Below the pieces are notes generated by a model that saw only the letters and a list, made by a program, of their open reading frames with translations, ran no database searches and was not told where the DNA came from. This document shows positions 1 to 11,090 of a stretch of 64,000 nt of DNA, piece after piece. The position numbers and the translations under genes were made by a program. Origin of the DNA: Rhodeus uyekii (Eukaryota; Chordata; Actinopteri; Cypriniformes; Acheilognathidae); assembly GCA_037043235.1 (NCBI GenBank), contig JAWRVZ010000049.1, positions 1,276,501 to 1,340,500 of the forward strand, given 5' to 3'. Position 1 is the stretch's first letter; each line of letters opens with the position of its first letter.

Positions 1-382
1 AAAACCCTCCCATTTAAAAAAAACACCAGCCCAAAGTGCGTACTCTTACAAATAATGAAAAATGTTGAGCGATTTTATGCATCAAAAACCATCCCAAATT
101 TTATCAACCAGCTAAAAGGCATGTTTTCCCGGTCAGACGTGACAAAAGGGTAAATAGCAATCTGGCAACACTGAACAGCAACAACAATGCACATGCTCAA
201 AGTCTTCTTCTCTGTGTATAGTGTATTATCTGTGGCAGAATTACAGCGCCCCATACTGGTCTGGCATATAAACTACACCGGATTCAGTCGGTTTTAGTGG
301 TATCGTGTGGACGCTGATTTTTTTTTTAACGAGAAAAAAAAAGATCGGATAAGGAACGCGCCGGCATCGTGTGGACGTGGCC
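1..382 (-). mobile_element. Non-autonomous DNA repeat with GGCC-type ends, right part of a copy
   Basis: Read on the minus strand this stretch matches, with divergence, the first part of the complete copy at 52409-52838, ending here in the terminus GTGTGGACGTGGCC. Shared landmarks are the GGGGCGCTGTAAT segment and the CATGCTCAAAGTCTTC segment. No coding capacity is visible. It is probably a non-autonomous DNA transposon; its superfamily cannot be set by eye. The left end lies outside the window. Confidence 0.6.
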
Positions 383-1001
383 TTAGTGAAGACGGATGAT
401 GGGCTGAAGTCTACTTTTGTAATTTCCATGCGATCTACACACACCATTTTTGTGATTATCCGGTAGATCGTGATCGATGTTTTGGGCAGCCCTGCCCTAC
501 ATATTTTTATAAAAAAGCATTCAAATCAACAGAAATATATCTTTGTCTTATTGTTTATTCTTATTCTTTTACAAGACAAATATTGTTATACAGTGCAATG
601 GCTGGATCGAACAGAGAGGTCTTAATCACAAAAGACTCAACTGTAGCAAATCAACTCAAATGGGACAGGATTTAAACCTGCATTTAATCACAACGTGTTA
701 TGATCAAATATGCACATAAATCAAACATAAAGGGAAGTATGCATATTGATAATTAATCATAATGAATATGATTTTGCTTATTTAATTTGTCTCAATTTTA
801 GAATTAAGTTAAAAGAAATGGTCGTCTGTGCACCGCATGAGCCTCACAATCTGAATTAATAGATTCATATTCATATTGGAGGTCTTAGTGTCTATTAACT
901 CTTAATAAGTCACTGAGCCTTTCTCTTGTCATGGAAATTCTTTTCATAAACATTTATCAATAAAGAACAAGTGAGGTTCTCGAAAGGTTTAAACATTCTT
1001 A

Positions 1002-1115
1002 GGGCCCGTCCACACGGAGACGTGTATCACTGTATACGCATACATTTTTTATCGGATTGGCATTTCGTCCACACGGATCCGGCGTTTTGGGAGACTGAAT
1101 CTGCTCTTTTTTGAG
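1002..1115 (-). mobile_element. Fragment of the same GGCC-ended repeat
   Basis: Begins with GGGCCCGTCCACACGG and contains CGTCCACACGGATCC and TTTTGGGAGACTGAA, matching the reverse complement of the far end of the copy at 52409-52838. Only about 110 bp remain, so it is a truncated second copy, not the partner end of 1-382. Confidence 0.55.
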
Positions 1116-1554
1116 ACCTTGCAACAAAAAAAAAGAAGCTGTTCACACACATAGACAACGTCTAAGTATTTGAAGGCACTAAGCAACTCTCTTCATTTTA
1201 GTTTATATACTCTTTCTTGAACCCAGACCTCGGCCTGTTCTGAGGTCAGGTCGTTATGCTTGGTGAGTAGAAATAATACATCCTATACATTGTTTTTAGT
1301 GAAATTAGACCTCTGCTTTTCTCTTTGCTCGCTATACAGCACATACACAAAGCAGAACATCTAGTTTTCTGATAAGCTTGCCAACCTCTAAATATAAGGA
1401 TTCATAAGCAAGTAATACAATTTCCATTACACTCCACCTCTTTTTTATTTTTGAAAACTTAAAACATGTTGATATGACATTGTATCCACATCTACAGTAA
1501 TCCTTTTAACTCAGAAATGACAACTAGATATTGGTGTATGATCGATCATTTTGA

Positions 1555-1740
1555 GCCACTGTCCAGACGCTCAACCACACAGGCCTCAACCTGTAATCCA
1601 GCAATGAGCTTTTTGAGAAGAGAGCGAGAACTCTTCCATCTTCTCCTGGTTGCTGTGTGTGTGAAGCATGAAGAACCTGGTCCGACCGTGAGGCCCAAAA
1701 CATCAACTCATGTGCAACTTCCTCCACCATTACAGAGTTA
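1555..1740. repeat. Duplicated flank block, paralogue of 32577-32770
   Basis: This block is almost identical to 32577-32770. In both places it lies a few hundred bases 3' (minus-strand sense) of a lectin first exon. It is therefore part of the tandemly duplicated unit, inside intron 1. Short open frames on both strands are not convincing as genes. Confidence 0.7.
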
Positions 1741-1939
1741 AACTAACATTGTCATCATAATTCTTTCATTTAAAGTGGAAGAATGTGATTGCAACTTCAA
1801 CCCCATTGACTCCCAGAACCATCAAATCTGGACTTTTCTGATTAAATATTGTCCTTTAAAATATATATTTTAACTTGTATGTGACACTTCCTCAAAAATT
1901 AGCGACATCATTTTAACTTTAAAATAATTTTCTGCTTAC

Positions 1940-2048
1940 TGCGCTTTCCATCTTTTCCTTCATCCTGGCCGTTATTCTGTGTTTGAGGTCCAGTTGTGTC
2001 TTCAATATCTCTAAGTTCAACATTTTGATAAATATCCTCTGAATCCAT
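1940..2048 (-). CDS. C-type lectin-like receptor, unit H, first coding exon only
   Basis: This is a 109-nt first exon encoding a cytoplasmic tail that starts MDSEDIYQNVELRD and ends at a good donor (GCGCA|GTAAGC). It leaves phase 1, the same as in genes C and E. The tail carries YQNV, a YxNx motif of the kind bound by Grb2-type SH2 domains. The transmembrane/stalk and CTLD exons would lie at lower coordinates and are outside the window, because 1-1900 corresponds to the intron-1 sequence of unit C. Whether the gene is intact cannot be judged. The conserved promoter module lies just upstream (2110-2150). Confidence 0.75.
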
Positions 2049-2109
2049 TATTCGCTGTTTCTGACAGTATCGTCTTCACAGATGAAGTGTGAGACTGAAA
2101 ACGAGCAGT

Positions 2110-2150
2110 GCTCAATTAAATAGTGCCATCTCTTAACAGGAAGTGGCTTC
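2110..2150 (-). promoter_or_regulatory. Conserved lectin-unit promoter module, unit H
   Basis: On the minus strand the order is ACTTCCTGTT (2135-2144, Ets/PU.1-like), then TATTTAA (2116-2122), then the ATG at 2048. The same motif at nearly the same distance precedes the first exons of units B, C, E and F, plus two relic units. Function is inferred from this conservation and from known Ets motifs. Confidence 0.55.
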
Positions 2151-2526
2151 ATTTCACACTGGCCTTCAACAAGACTAAAGACATGCAGTCCAACTTAAAA
2201 TCCTGTGTCTGTGTGTTCAGTGAGTGTCTGAGAGGAGCAGAAGCACAGAGAAGTGAATGAGTGAGCTGCACATCAACACACAGTTTCCACGGACTGATCA
2301 CTTATCTGCTTCTATATATATGTATATGTATATATATATGTAAAGAATTACATTGTACAATTTTTTTATTATTATACTCGTTCCACCTAGGCAATATTAT
2401 TCCACAGGACTATATCGGTCCAGTTTTCTGAAGGTCCGAATTCAGATGTTTTATTTAGAGACTTTATGTTGTACATATAAAAACACACTAATATAATTTA
2501 AACTTTATTAAACTTACACAAATAAA

Positions 2527-3850
2527 ACGTCTAGGTTACTAGTGTAACCCCCGTTCCCTGAAGGAGAGAATGGAGACGTTACGTTGGAATCAAAGTTCAT
2601 CTCAGAGTTCAACAAAATGCACCAATTCAACATTTGCTAGTGAGATTTGCATGCCGAGTCCCGCCCACTGGCATCCGGGTATAAATAGGACCGGCATTAC
2701 TCACTTCATTCATATTTTGCTGAGGAGCCGAGAGAGTCTCCCGGTCTCAGCGGTGGTTCAGGACTGTGGCAGGGGGACGTAACGTCTCCGTTCCCTCCTT
2801 CAGGGAATAAGGGTTACACAAGTAACCTAGACATTTGCTATCAGTCACGTTCGATGTTATGTCGGACTGACGCCATGGGGTCAGCATGGAAAATGCCACA
2901 AGCATTATACTGTGTTATGAGTATTGTAGATGGAGATGTTGGCAAGTTGTGGTGTGGCATTTGGCAACTGCTCTCACGTAGTCGTAACCTACCCAGCACT
3001 CCAAGTAATCCGGAGCTTAGTCCTCCATGCTCGCCGGGATGGAAGAGACAGGACATCCGCAAGGATGGTCAAGCTGCTGTTCTTTAACGTGAAACTTCCC
3101 AGGGAAGAGTGCTTCGGATCTCAATTCCCATTTATCAGCTCAACCACTGTTGTTAACGCTGGGGAAGCATTCAATGGGAGATGGTACGGAGACCACACCC
3201 TGCCCACAGGGAAGGTAATGTATGGTGGTTACACATGTGGACTGATCCGAGGGGCAGTATGACATGTGTAAGGTCTCTGTGGTAGGTCCTATCTATCCCA
3301 GGGAGGAACCGTCTACCGAAAGAGAAAGGCAGAGCAGAACTGCAAGGGGGAAAGACACAGGTTTACCAAGTGAAACCATATCATGGAGCACACACATATG
3401 GGATTACCAAGTGGGAATCTCATCATATGGGCATCCAGCACAGTGCAAAGGCTGACCAACCGGGCATGCATGCGAGCACTGGGCCTAGAGACAGATGTCT
3501 CTGCCAAATCCCACCACTGAAGGAGGAACTCGATTCAAGGTTCGCCAATCAGGGAACTCACCTGAAGAGTAAGCGCTGATATACCCTTGTTCCCAACATC
3601 ACCTGCTCGTTCCCAACACACAGGAAGAAACCGGCTCCACTCGGAGATTGTAAAATCTTGCGAATGTGTTTTGTGTCGCCCAGCCCACAGCTTTACAGAT
3701 GTCTGTCAGAAAGGAGCCACGCGCCAATGCCCAGGAGGAAGCAACACCCCGTTTGGAGTGAGCCCTATCCAGTGGGCCAACCTCTGTTTGGAGACAGCCT
3801 TTCCCTTCTGCAGTCCCCCAAAACAGACAAAAAGCTGCAAACACAGAGAA
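2527..3850 (-). mobile_element. Relic of a DIRS-like retroelement (second family)
   Basis: Two facing arms of about 55 bp (from 2527, GTCTAGGTTACT; and ending 2831, AGTAACCTAGAC) form an inverted terminal repeat pair like those of DIRS elements. Farther in, the minus strand at about 3600-3790 reads a tyrosine-recombinase C-terminus with LTDICKAVGWA and FARFYNL. This corresponds to LADICDAAGWS and FIRFYQL in the better-preserved DIRS copies at 47620 and 53459. The final catalytic Tyr region is visible but the HxxR block is not. Stop codons and missing domains make it a dead fragment. The stretch 2840-3580 holds nothing else recognisable. Confidence 0.6.
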
Positions 3851-4750
3851 AACACAGAGATTTCAGTGTTTACGCTACATTTAATTATCCAAAACACATA
3901 AATATGATTTAAGAAAAATTCCCTCCATACTGTTAGATAATATTTCAAATCAATTATTGTAAGTTATCCAGCTTTTTCTGTATTTTTTCCTAGTTTATTC
4001 TTTTATAATGACCAACATCTGGAATTCCTCTACATTTAAATAAATAACATTTAATAGAAATCTGAAGCAATGGCACTTTTTCAAAGAAAACAATTTCCGA
4101 CATTTTATGTAAAATTTCTCATCCGCTCAAACATCAGTGACACCATTCTACAAGCTCTTTGAATACTTATATTACTGTATGACTGAATATATCTTGCCAG
4201 TTCAACCTCATGTAGTCAAAGCAATGCAGAGTTTCTCTATGATCAAGTTAGAAGCTACAACGGCTAACAAGAGGAGTCTGTGATCACACAAATGGATGAG
4301 AGGTGAAACTCTGGAGGTGAATGAACCTTGAGTCCGTGAATGGCAATGCAATGTCTTCAAACAGAAATTAAAACGTGCTGGCAAAACTGCAGTCCTGAAA
4401 GTGGCTCAGGTCCCAAAACAAAAGGAAAAATTCCTATCCACACACAGGGTAGTCCCAAAAATTACAAATTTAGATAAAAAATAAAAATAAAAGATACAAA
4501 AGAAAATTATCATTAAAAAACTTTTATACGGTTTTAAATTAGTCCCGAATTAATGACTCCTCAAAGAAAACCGCGTGGCTCTTCCTCTCTACCTCTACTC
4601 TCTTTATCTGAAGACACTGACCTCTACTGATTGGGAAGAGCATTACAAAGAAGTAAAAGAGTAAATTACCTTATCTAGTAAATTGATTATAAAGAAACAT
4701 TCAGAAACAGAAGGATGAAGATCAACAAAAGAACAGAAATGAGTCTGAGA

Positions 4751-5377
4751 AAGAGTGAGGAGTGTGGAAAGAGTGAGGAGCACCACATTTCTGGGTGTGC
4801 ATATCACAGAAGACATCTCCTGGACCACCAACAGCACAGCACTGACCAAGAAAGCACAGCAGCGACTCTACTTTCTCCACAGGCTGAGAAGAGCCGGAGT
4901 CCCAGCCCCCATCATGCGCACCTTCTACAGAGGCACCATCGAGAGCATTCTGACCAGCTGCATCACTGTGTGGTATGGCGCATGCAACACATCCTGCCGC
5001 AAGGCACTGCAGCGCATAGTGAGAGCAGCTGAGAAGATCGTTGGTGTCTCTCTCCCACCCCTCCAGGATATTTATAACTCCCGCCTCTCCTGCAAAGCCC
5101 TCATCATTGCGAGAGACCCCTCCCACCCATCCCAGAGCCTCTTCAGTCTGCTGCCATCAGGGAGGAGGCTACGCAGTCTCCAGGCAAGGACCAGCCGACT
5201 GAAGAACAGCTTCATTCCCCAAGCTGTCAGGGCATTGAACTCCCTCCCGTCTCTGCCCCTTTTCCTCTCTTTTGCCCCATGCACCTGACCCCCCCCCCCC
5301 ACCCCACTATTGTTTGCACTGTCTTTACCATCGCGACTTTCTCTTTATTTCCTTAATCTATTTTATTTTATCTATTA

Positions 5378-5437
<60 letters not shown>

Positions 5438-5452
5438 TTTTTTTGGTGTTGT

Positions 5453-5503
<51 letters not shown>

Positions 5504-5712
5504 TAATAATAGATAAAATAAAATAGATTAATGAAATAAAGAGAAAGTCGCGATGGTAAAGACAGACATATTTTGTTGCTGTTGTTACTGTTAATGTAAC
5601 CTGGTTGCACCTTGGGTCTGAGAGTTACAGAATTTCAATTCGCTGTATGTATGTGCTGTATATATTGCAGAAATGACAATAAAGCTGACTTTGACTTTGA
5701 CTTGAATAGAAA
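4751..5712 (+). mobile_element. 5'-truncated LINE insertion with 16-bp target duplication
   Basis: The target-site duplication AGAAATGAGTCTGAGA is present at 4735-4750 and 5713-5728. The insert encodes the last ~170 residues of a non-LTR reverse-transcriptase ORF (4755-5288: FLGVHITED, KKAQQRLYFLHRLR, CITVWYG, LLPSGRRLRS). A 3' UTR with long TA tracts, an AATAAA and a short GACTTT tail (5688-5704) follow. The lineage is probably L2/CR1/Rex1; I cannot fix the clade by eye. It is an ordinary target-primed, 5'-truncated copy. Confidence 0.85.
5388..5492. repeat. (TA)n microsatellite pair in a LINE 3' UTR
   Basis: Two long TA runs (about 5388-5432 and 5455-5492) are separated by a T-rich spacer. 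Open frames of alternating Ile/Tyr across them are not genes. Confidence 0.9.
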
Positions 5713-5984
5713 AGAAATGAGTCTGAGACGCCAAAACCAAACACCCACTTCCTCCTGACGAACAGAGAGGAAACACACAAATTAATAACAATTCACTCTA
5801 TATTATTAGATTTAACATTTCAAATCAACCTTTTAATATACTTTTGTTTTTGGATAAAGCTATAATTTCATAAAGAATATATCCTTTTACAAGACGAACA
5901 CTGCTATACAGTCTGTAAAATATCTGAAGATAAACATGTAAAAGTAGAGTCACAGATGAGGAGTGATGTTGAGAATGAGCAGTG

Positions 5985-6030
5985 CATTTATAATGCTGAT
6001 AACCCACAGAAAGAAACAGGAAGTGGTTTT
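5985..6030 (-). promoter_or_regulatory. Relic copy of the lectin promoter module
   Basis: ACTTCCTGTT (minus strand, 6015-6024) followed by TTATAAA (5987-5993) matches the module upstream of the live genes. Here it sits upstream of a degenerate unit whose first exon is not recognisable. Confidence 0.45.
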
Positions 6031-6089
6031 AATTCACACTGGCCTTTAGAAAGAAGACTTGCAGACCAAATGAACCCCTGCAGACTCAT

Positions 6090-6094
<5 letters not shown>

Positions 6095-6170
<76 letters not shown>
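6095..6170. repeat. (GT)n microsatellite
   Basis: An uninterrupted GT run of about 75 bp between duplicated flank sequences; a shorter run occupies the equivalent place at 22013-22046. Confidence 0.95.
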
Positions 6171-6173
<3 letters not shown>

Positions 6174-6245
6174 TCAACCTCATACTATCAGCTTCAAAAG
6201 CCAACAAGAGGAATCTGTGACACTCGAATCACCCAAACCCCTTAA

Positions 6246-7690
6246 CCCTGGAGAATCCACAGGGTCAAATTTGGCCGCTGTTAATTGCTGCAACCCAAAA
6301 TGAACAAGCTTTTTTTTAATCAAATTTAACTTCAAAAGCCCAGAGTGCAACTTCTGGCCCTGCATAGAGACTCCTAGTGGATGAATATTGAACTCACAAG
6401 TGGCAGAGTGATAGTAACAAGATGGCTGACCACAAGCTGTTTTGTTGAGCTGGAAACCTACCTAAACAAAATAATCTTCTCAGCAAACCGGCGGTTGGCA
6501 AAATTGTTTATTTTTTTGTTAATCTACTTAGTATTTGCTTGCAGAATGCCTAGAAGTTTTATTTTTGTTTTGGATATATTAGCAACTCTTAGCTAGTTAA
6601 AAAAATGATGGGCCAAAAATGACCCTTTGGTTCTTTGAGTGACTTTGATGGAGAATGGTGACAGTCCTGTATTTGGCAAAAGCCTTAAAATAAATAAATT
6701 TGTATAATATATTTTACTAAGTTACCTCAGTAGGACAGGGCCAGAGAATAATAAAGTAGTATATCTTTTCAGGGAGTATGTTTGCTCCCTTTTCAGGACA
6801 GGGAAAGCAACAGAGAAAGATCACTCTAATACAAGTATTGGAGCAATTTGAAGCTGATGATCGTGACTTTAACCCTGAATTGGACATCAATAGCGATTCT
6901 GATGAGTTGTTTCAACAACATGAAAGTGATTGTGGTGAATTTTCTGCCCAAGACAGTGACTCGGCTAATGACTTGTCCAGTGATGAAGATGTGCCATTTG
7001 CCGAGACTGCTAGCACACAGATGGAGCCAAATCGCGCTGCAAAAACTTACAGTAAGCGAAAGAAAGGCTTTGAGTTGCCTAATGTGAGTTTTTAAGGTGA
7101 ACAGGTTGTCTTACCAGGATGCCACGACAGACACTTCACTGGTTTACTTTCTACGCTTTTTTCCCCTTATGTTGGAAATCATTGTTGAGCATACCAATCA
7201 ATACAGTGTTCAAAAGCATGGGAAATGTGTAGACACATTAGTAAAGGCGATGGAACAAGTTCTAGGAATGCATCTCAGGATGGGATTAGTTCAAATGTCT
7301 GGAGTCCGTCAGTTCTGGGAAAGTGAAGCTCGTCATGGGCCTGTGGCAGACGTAATGAGTCGCAACCGATTCAACCTTTGTAGAAAACGAAATGGCCAGT
7401 GAAGAAGTAAAAAGGGATCGACTTTGGAAACTGAGACCTTTTTTGGATTATTTTCGGAGACAATGTACAGCTCCTCTCTATGTCATAGCTCCTCTCCAAA
7501 AACAGTCCATCTACTGTAGTTTGGTTCGCCTAAAGCCCAATGGGTCAAATTTGACCCTAATCCTAAATTAGTGGACAAAGGGTTAAAATTGAAAAAGTGG
7601 ACATGTTGGTATTCAGTGAACTTATAGCAGTAATTTAATGCATAGTTCATAATTTTCCAAAGAAGAAAAAGGTTATTTGGTTCTCCAGAG
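6246..7690 (+). mobile_element. piggyBac-type DNA transposon, degenerate
   Basis: The element is flanked by TTAA at 6242-6245 and 7691-7694. Its ends are inverted repeats: CCCTGGAGAATCCA on the left, and the right end reverse-complements to CTCTGGAGAACCAA. Unit C flanking sequence (33325-33345) shows the empty site with a single TTAA between the same neighbours. Inside lies a piggyBac transposase N-terminal half. At about 1.4 kb it is shorter than autonomous elements, so the catalytic half is largely missing. Confidence 0.85.
6778..7470 (+). pseudogene. piggyBac transposase, N-terminal half, frameshifted
   Basis: The first frame (6778-7095) starts MFAPFSGQGK and holds the acidic, Ser-rich leader typical of PGBD-type transposases (DSDELFQQHESD). 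The second frame (7097-7402) carries the conserved domain start, with HGKCVDTLVKAMEQVLGMHL and GPVADVMSRNRF. A third stretch to about 7470 reads KRDRLWKLRPFLDYFRRQC in another frame. The DDD catalytic core is absent. It is a non-functional transposase remnant inside the piggyBac element. Confidence 0.8.
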
Positions 7691-7694
7691 TTAA

Positions 7695-8395
7695 ACAGAC
7701 CAAACTGGAGGTTTGTGTTGATGATGCAGGAAACAGCAGCAAATCCCTGAATCTGATGTTTCTGTTTCTCTCTGATCACTTCAGTCTGATAAACTGATGA
7801 CCCTGATTTCTGGACTGGCACAATAAACAGACACACAATGAAATATGGAATAAAATCAAAAGTCTCTGATAATGTCAACTGACACGTTTATTGAAATAAA
7901 GCAGTTCAAACTCAGTTTCACAGACACTCATTATCAGAACAACAGGTAGTAAAGGTAGGTAGTTTTTTGCGTACAGACGGCAATGTTATAAAAATGATCC
8001 CCATTCACTAAAATGATTAAAACCGCTGTATTCTACTATAAAATATATAGTTGGTGATGACGCTTTATGAAGTAAAAACTACATGCCTACATTAAATGTC
8101 TCCAGATCTCAGCAGAGGATTCAACAACTCCACTAACAGCTTTACCAGCTTCACACATTAATAACCAGTGACACTTTATTCCTGTCACACATGTCTACAG
8201 AAGTTGATAAAGATGAGCTGGATGAACTTTACTAGACATGAACATACCAGAGGTAAAATATAGAATTATGAAAGAGGTTCATGAACAAATAAACAGAAAT
8301 AAACAGCTTTAAAATAAAGGAATCTTAATAATGAATTGTGATCAAAATAAAAATGATTCCATGAGATAATAGAAGCAAAATATGAAAGGAATGAA
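7695..8395. repeat. 3' flank of lectin unit G (duplicated, no gene)
   Basis: This stretch matches the 3' flank of gene C (22100-22800) and, in part, 19275-19360 and 33330-33420. It holds the conserved segment CAGCAAATCCCTGAATCTG and probably represents 3' UTR and spacer of the tandem unit. I see no coding sequence here. Confidence 0.6.
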
Positions 8396-8716
8396 TGAAA
8401 CTTATCTCACAAATAACTGTTTTTAAATCTGAGCATGGATAATCATTCCAGTTGTTCACAGAGTCTTCTGAAGGATCCAGTACGATACAGTCTTCATTTC
8501 CACGACGGCTATGTAACAGAGTGACTCACAGGCAGGGATCCAAACGCAATGTCTTTATTAAGAATGGTCAATAATCCAGGCAGGGGTCACAAAGGCAGGC
8601 AGACAGTAGCAGAAACGTGGTACAGGCGGTGGTCAAGACAGGCAGCAGACAATCTTAAGCGTTATTCCAGGTACAGGTCGGGGCAGGCAGAGAAGGATCA
8701 GAAACGGGCAAACAGG

Positions 8717-9299
8717 CAAAACTCTCTCCCGACTCTGCCACCTCTCCCCTCTTCTGCACCAAGGACCTGATCTCTGAATCCCCCCCCCCATCCCCTACCC
8801 ACCATCAGTTATTCTCTTATTCATCCACCTCATCATGTTGTCCTTGCATTTCTCTCCTATTACATTTGCACTGCCTTAATTTGTAATTGCACTATTACTA
8901 TTTACTATTGTTTGCACTATTTGCCATCGCCACTTTACCTCCATAACTCACTTAATCCATCTAGTTTAATTTTATTGTATTTTATCTTCATCTTCTGTTG
9001 TTGTTGTTGTTGTTACTGTTACTGTTAAATTATTGTTGTTGTTAACTGTATTCGCCTTGGGTCTGAGAGTAACGGAATTTCAATTCTCCACATATGTATG
9101 CACTGTATATATTGCAGAATTGACAATAAAGCGGACTTTGACTTTGACTTTGACTTTGACTTTGACTTTGACTTTGACTTTGACTTTGACTTTGACTTTG
9201 ACTTTGACTTTGACTTTGACTTTGACTTTGACTTTGACTTTGACTTTGACTTTGACTTTGACTTTGACTTTGACTTTGACTTTGACTTTGACTTTGACT
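8717..9299 (+). mobile_element. LINE 3' end nested in the solo LTR
   Basis: It starts near AACTCTCTCCCGACTCTGCC, which aligns with 5238 onward of the LINE at 4751-5712. It continues through the C tract, the GGTCTGAGAGTAACGGAATT block and GACAATAAAG, and ends in a hugely expanded GACTTT tail. It is a severely 5'-truncated copy of the same LINE family. Confidence 0.8.
9134..9298. repeat. (GACTTT)27 hexamer array, expanded LINE tail
   Basis: A perfect GACTTT array of 165 bp (27.5 units) directly follows the LINE polyadenylation signal. The sister copy at 5688-5704 has about three units. The array opens several repetitive reading frames, none of which is a gene. Confidence 0.95.
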
Positions 9300-10275
9300 A
9301 CTGGTAACAGATAGACAGGAATTATAGACGCTTCGAAATGACAACCAGGGCTAGTCAAGACCTCGCGGTGAGTGTGTGTGTGAAGCAGTCTTTTATAGTA
9401 CATGAGATGGGTGACAGCTGGTGAGAACAAACAATCCTAATCGGGTCCAGCTGGTGTGTGTGATCAGTCCAGTGTGATGGTTGCTGGGAAATGTAGTGCA
9501 TAGTGAAGTGTCAGTATAAATGTGTGCGCTCCCTCTGCTGGCCAGGGAGGGGAGCGCAGAGCTCATATTCATAACAGGCTATCAGGCTGATCTTTGAACC
9601 AAAACCTGAACAAAATGTCAGATTTTCCATTATTCAGAAATCCAAATGTTCATTTAATTGGGAGGTTTTGTTTATTATTATTAATTTTAAAAAAAGGTTG
9701 GTCTTTTGAAATGAGAATGAAAGAAGACAAAAAATACTCTGGATTTTCTCTGTGTATTTTATCACGTACGTTTGTTTCAGTGTTGCATTATCCACCCATT
9801 TCATGATCCCCTCATCCTCAATCTCAGTCAAACCAATCCACACTCTCTCCCTGATGAATGAAGTTATGAACTTCTGTGTGAATAAAAACAGGAATAAGTG
9901 TGATTCCTCTCATTCATTATCACACACTCACACAAACTCACCTGCTTCTCTTCAGTGTTGATAATGATCAGATCAGCTCCTCGATCCCTGCAGAACTTCC
10001 TGCTCTCAGACCAGCCCTTCCTCGCATCAGATATGAAAAAAACAAACTGAACAAGACAGATTTTCATTCACAAACTGTATGATTACAGAAAAGATAAAGA
10101 AAACCTTGATTAGAAGTCGTCTTCTTTAGTTCCTCACTAAAGAACGTGACATTTCTCTCTAACTCTAAATTCTTCTGACTCAAAGAGCTGAATCTGTTGT
10201 TGTGTTGGTATTTTTCAGTCATCAGATCAGTGTAATTGTCCTGTAATAAGTTGATAATCTGATTGAACTCTTCAA

Positions 10276-11090
10276 CTATATGAGAAACATGAAGTCATCA
10301 GTTATTTGTGGCAGATTTACTCCTTTCTTATAACAAATTGAGGCTTACCAGCCAATCTTAATTGTTAAATTATATACATTGATAAAGGTAATCAAACTAA
10401 GTGGTTCTCTGAGAAATCTAATCCCGTCCGAATGGGAATGTCTGTGTTTGCTGATGCTGTATTATCCTGATGCGTCTCCTCATGTTTTTCTTTTTTAATC
10501 TACCTACTGTTTTCCATGTTTTCATTTTTTTTCCAATATGCATGGTATCGATGTATAAATGTAATTGTAAAATGAATAACTACCCATTTTAATATCAGTG
10601 TCAGGTAAGAGTAATATGCCTTTCCATATTTTGCTGCTCACTTATGTGGATTTATCAGAAATAGCCACTTCTATAAACTCATGATGTGAATTTTTTTTTT
10701 TTTTTTTTTACAATGAATGAATATTATATCCTCAACACATAATGAATGAAACGACTGAATTTAATTTGATATTTCTGCATGAGTAAGGAGAAATGTTCTG
10801 TAAATGAGTTATCTTTAGTCAAACGTCGATTAATTGTTCTATTTTCAATGATTCCGATTGAGATTTCCAATCAATTTGGATGAAGCCTCAATTAGTGGGA
10901 CATTGAAGGATAATATATTGCTCCTTCTTTAAGAATTTGCACCAGTGTTGCCAACTTGTTGACTTTGTTTGTAGATTTTTTCTGAATTTTTTCAGAACGT
11001 GCCTAGAGACGAATCAACGTTTTGGACAAACGTCAGTAACTTTTGAAATGCCTCCAGTTCTGACCTGTTTCCCCTGCCGTCACACATCTC
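10276..11090. other. AT-rich spacer, no gene seen
   Basis: No exon of the lectin family and no recognisable transposon is visible here, although the missing transmembrane and tail exons of psi-G would be expected in this interval. Confidence 0.5.

Larger units (their letters stand above)
4570..5800 (-). pseudogene. Relic of a lectin transmembrane exon, split by a LINE
   Basis: The pieces 4570-4750 and 5713-5800 together match the uninterrupted relic at 21470-21720. At the acceptor side (5754) the sequence retains SGGSGCLVL, as in the functional stalk exons. An approximately 8-bp deletion just after that shifts the frame, so the membrane segment is no longer read. No stalk donor or CTLD exons follow. 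A LINE has inserted at 4751-5712. This is a dead transmembrane exon of a degenerate lectin unit. Confidence 0.7.
8512..9576. mobile_element. Solo LTR inserted in a lectin exon
   Basis: Starts TGTAACAG and ends CATAACA, and is flanked by the 5-bp direct repeat GGCTA at 8507-8511 and 9577-9581. TG...CA ends with a 5-bp duplication are typical of LTR retroelements. No internal retroviral genes are present, so it is a solo LTR. Without the LINE tail it carries (8717-9299) it would be about 0.5 kb. Orientation is uncertain. Confidence 0.75.
8397..10275 (-). pseudogene. C-type lectin-like receptor psi-G
   Basis: Pieces in order on the minus strand: stalk 10105-10275 (no transmembrane part; starts VEEFNQ), CTLD exon 1 9942-10046, CTLD exon 2 9770-9873, and CTLD exon 3 in two parts (9577-9605 and 8397-8511). 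CTLD exon 1 is 105 nt instead of 104 because of one extra T in a T run, so the joined frame shifts. CTLD exon 2 is intact (RVWIGLTE, MKWVDN). Exon 3 is split by an LTR with a 5-bp target duplication. It has also lost the penultimate Cys (TVICE for KCICE) and the usual stop position. No first exon is visible upstream. It is closest to gene C by its last exon. Confidence 0.85.

Noticed and set aside
1517..1741. Small conserved gene, because the block is repeated at 32577-32770
   Set aside because: Conservation is explained by segmental duplication of the unit; frames are short and differ between the copies.
5272..5502. Ile/Tyr-rich small membrane proteins
   Set aside because: Translation of TA microsatellites in a LINE 3' UTR.
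7581..7586. GGGTTAA as the right end of the piggyBac element
   Set aside because: The inverted repeat matching the left end is at 7677-7690, next to TTAA at 7691, and the empty site in the paralogue agrees.
9134..9298. CRISPR-like regular repeat
   Set aside because: A 6-bp unit without spacers in an animal genome; it is an expanded LINE tail.
9033..9430. Open frames encoding (TL)n, (SQ)n, (VK)n and (DF)n
   Set aside because: Translations of the GACTTT hexamer array; no start context, homology or codon signal.
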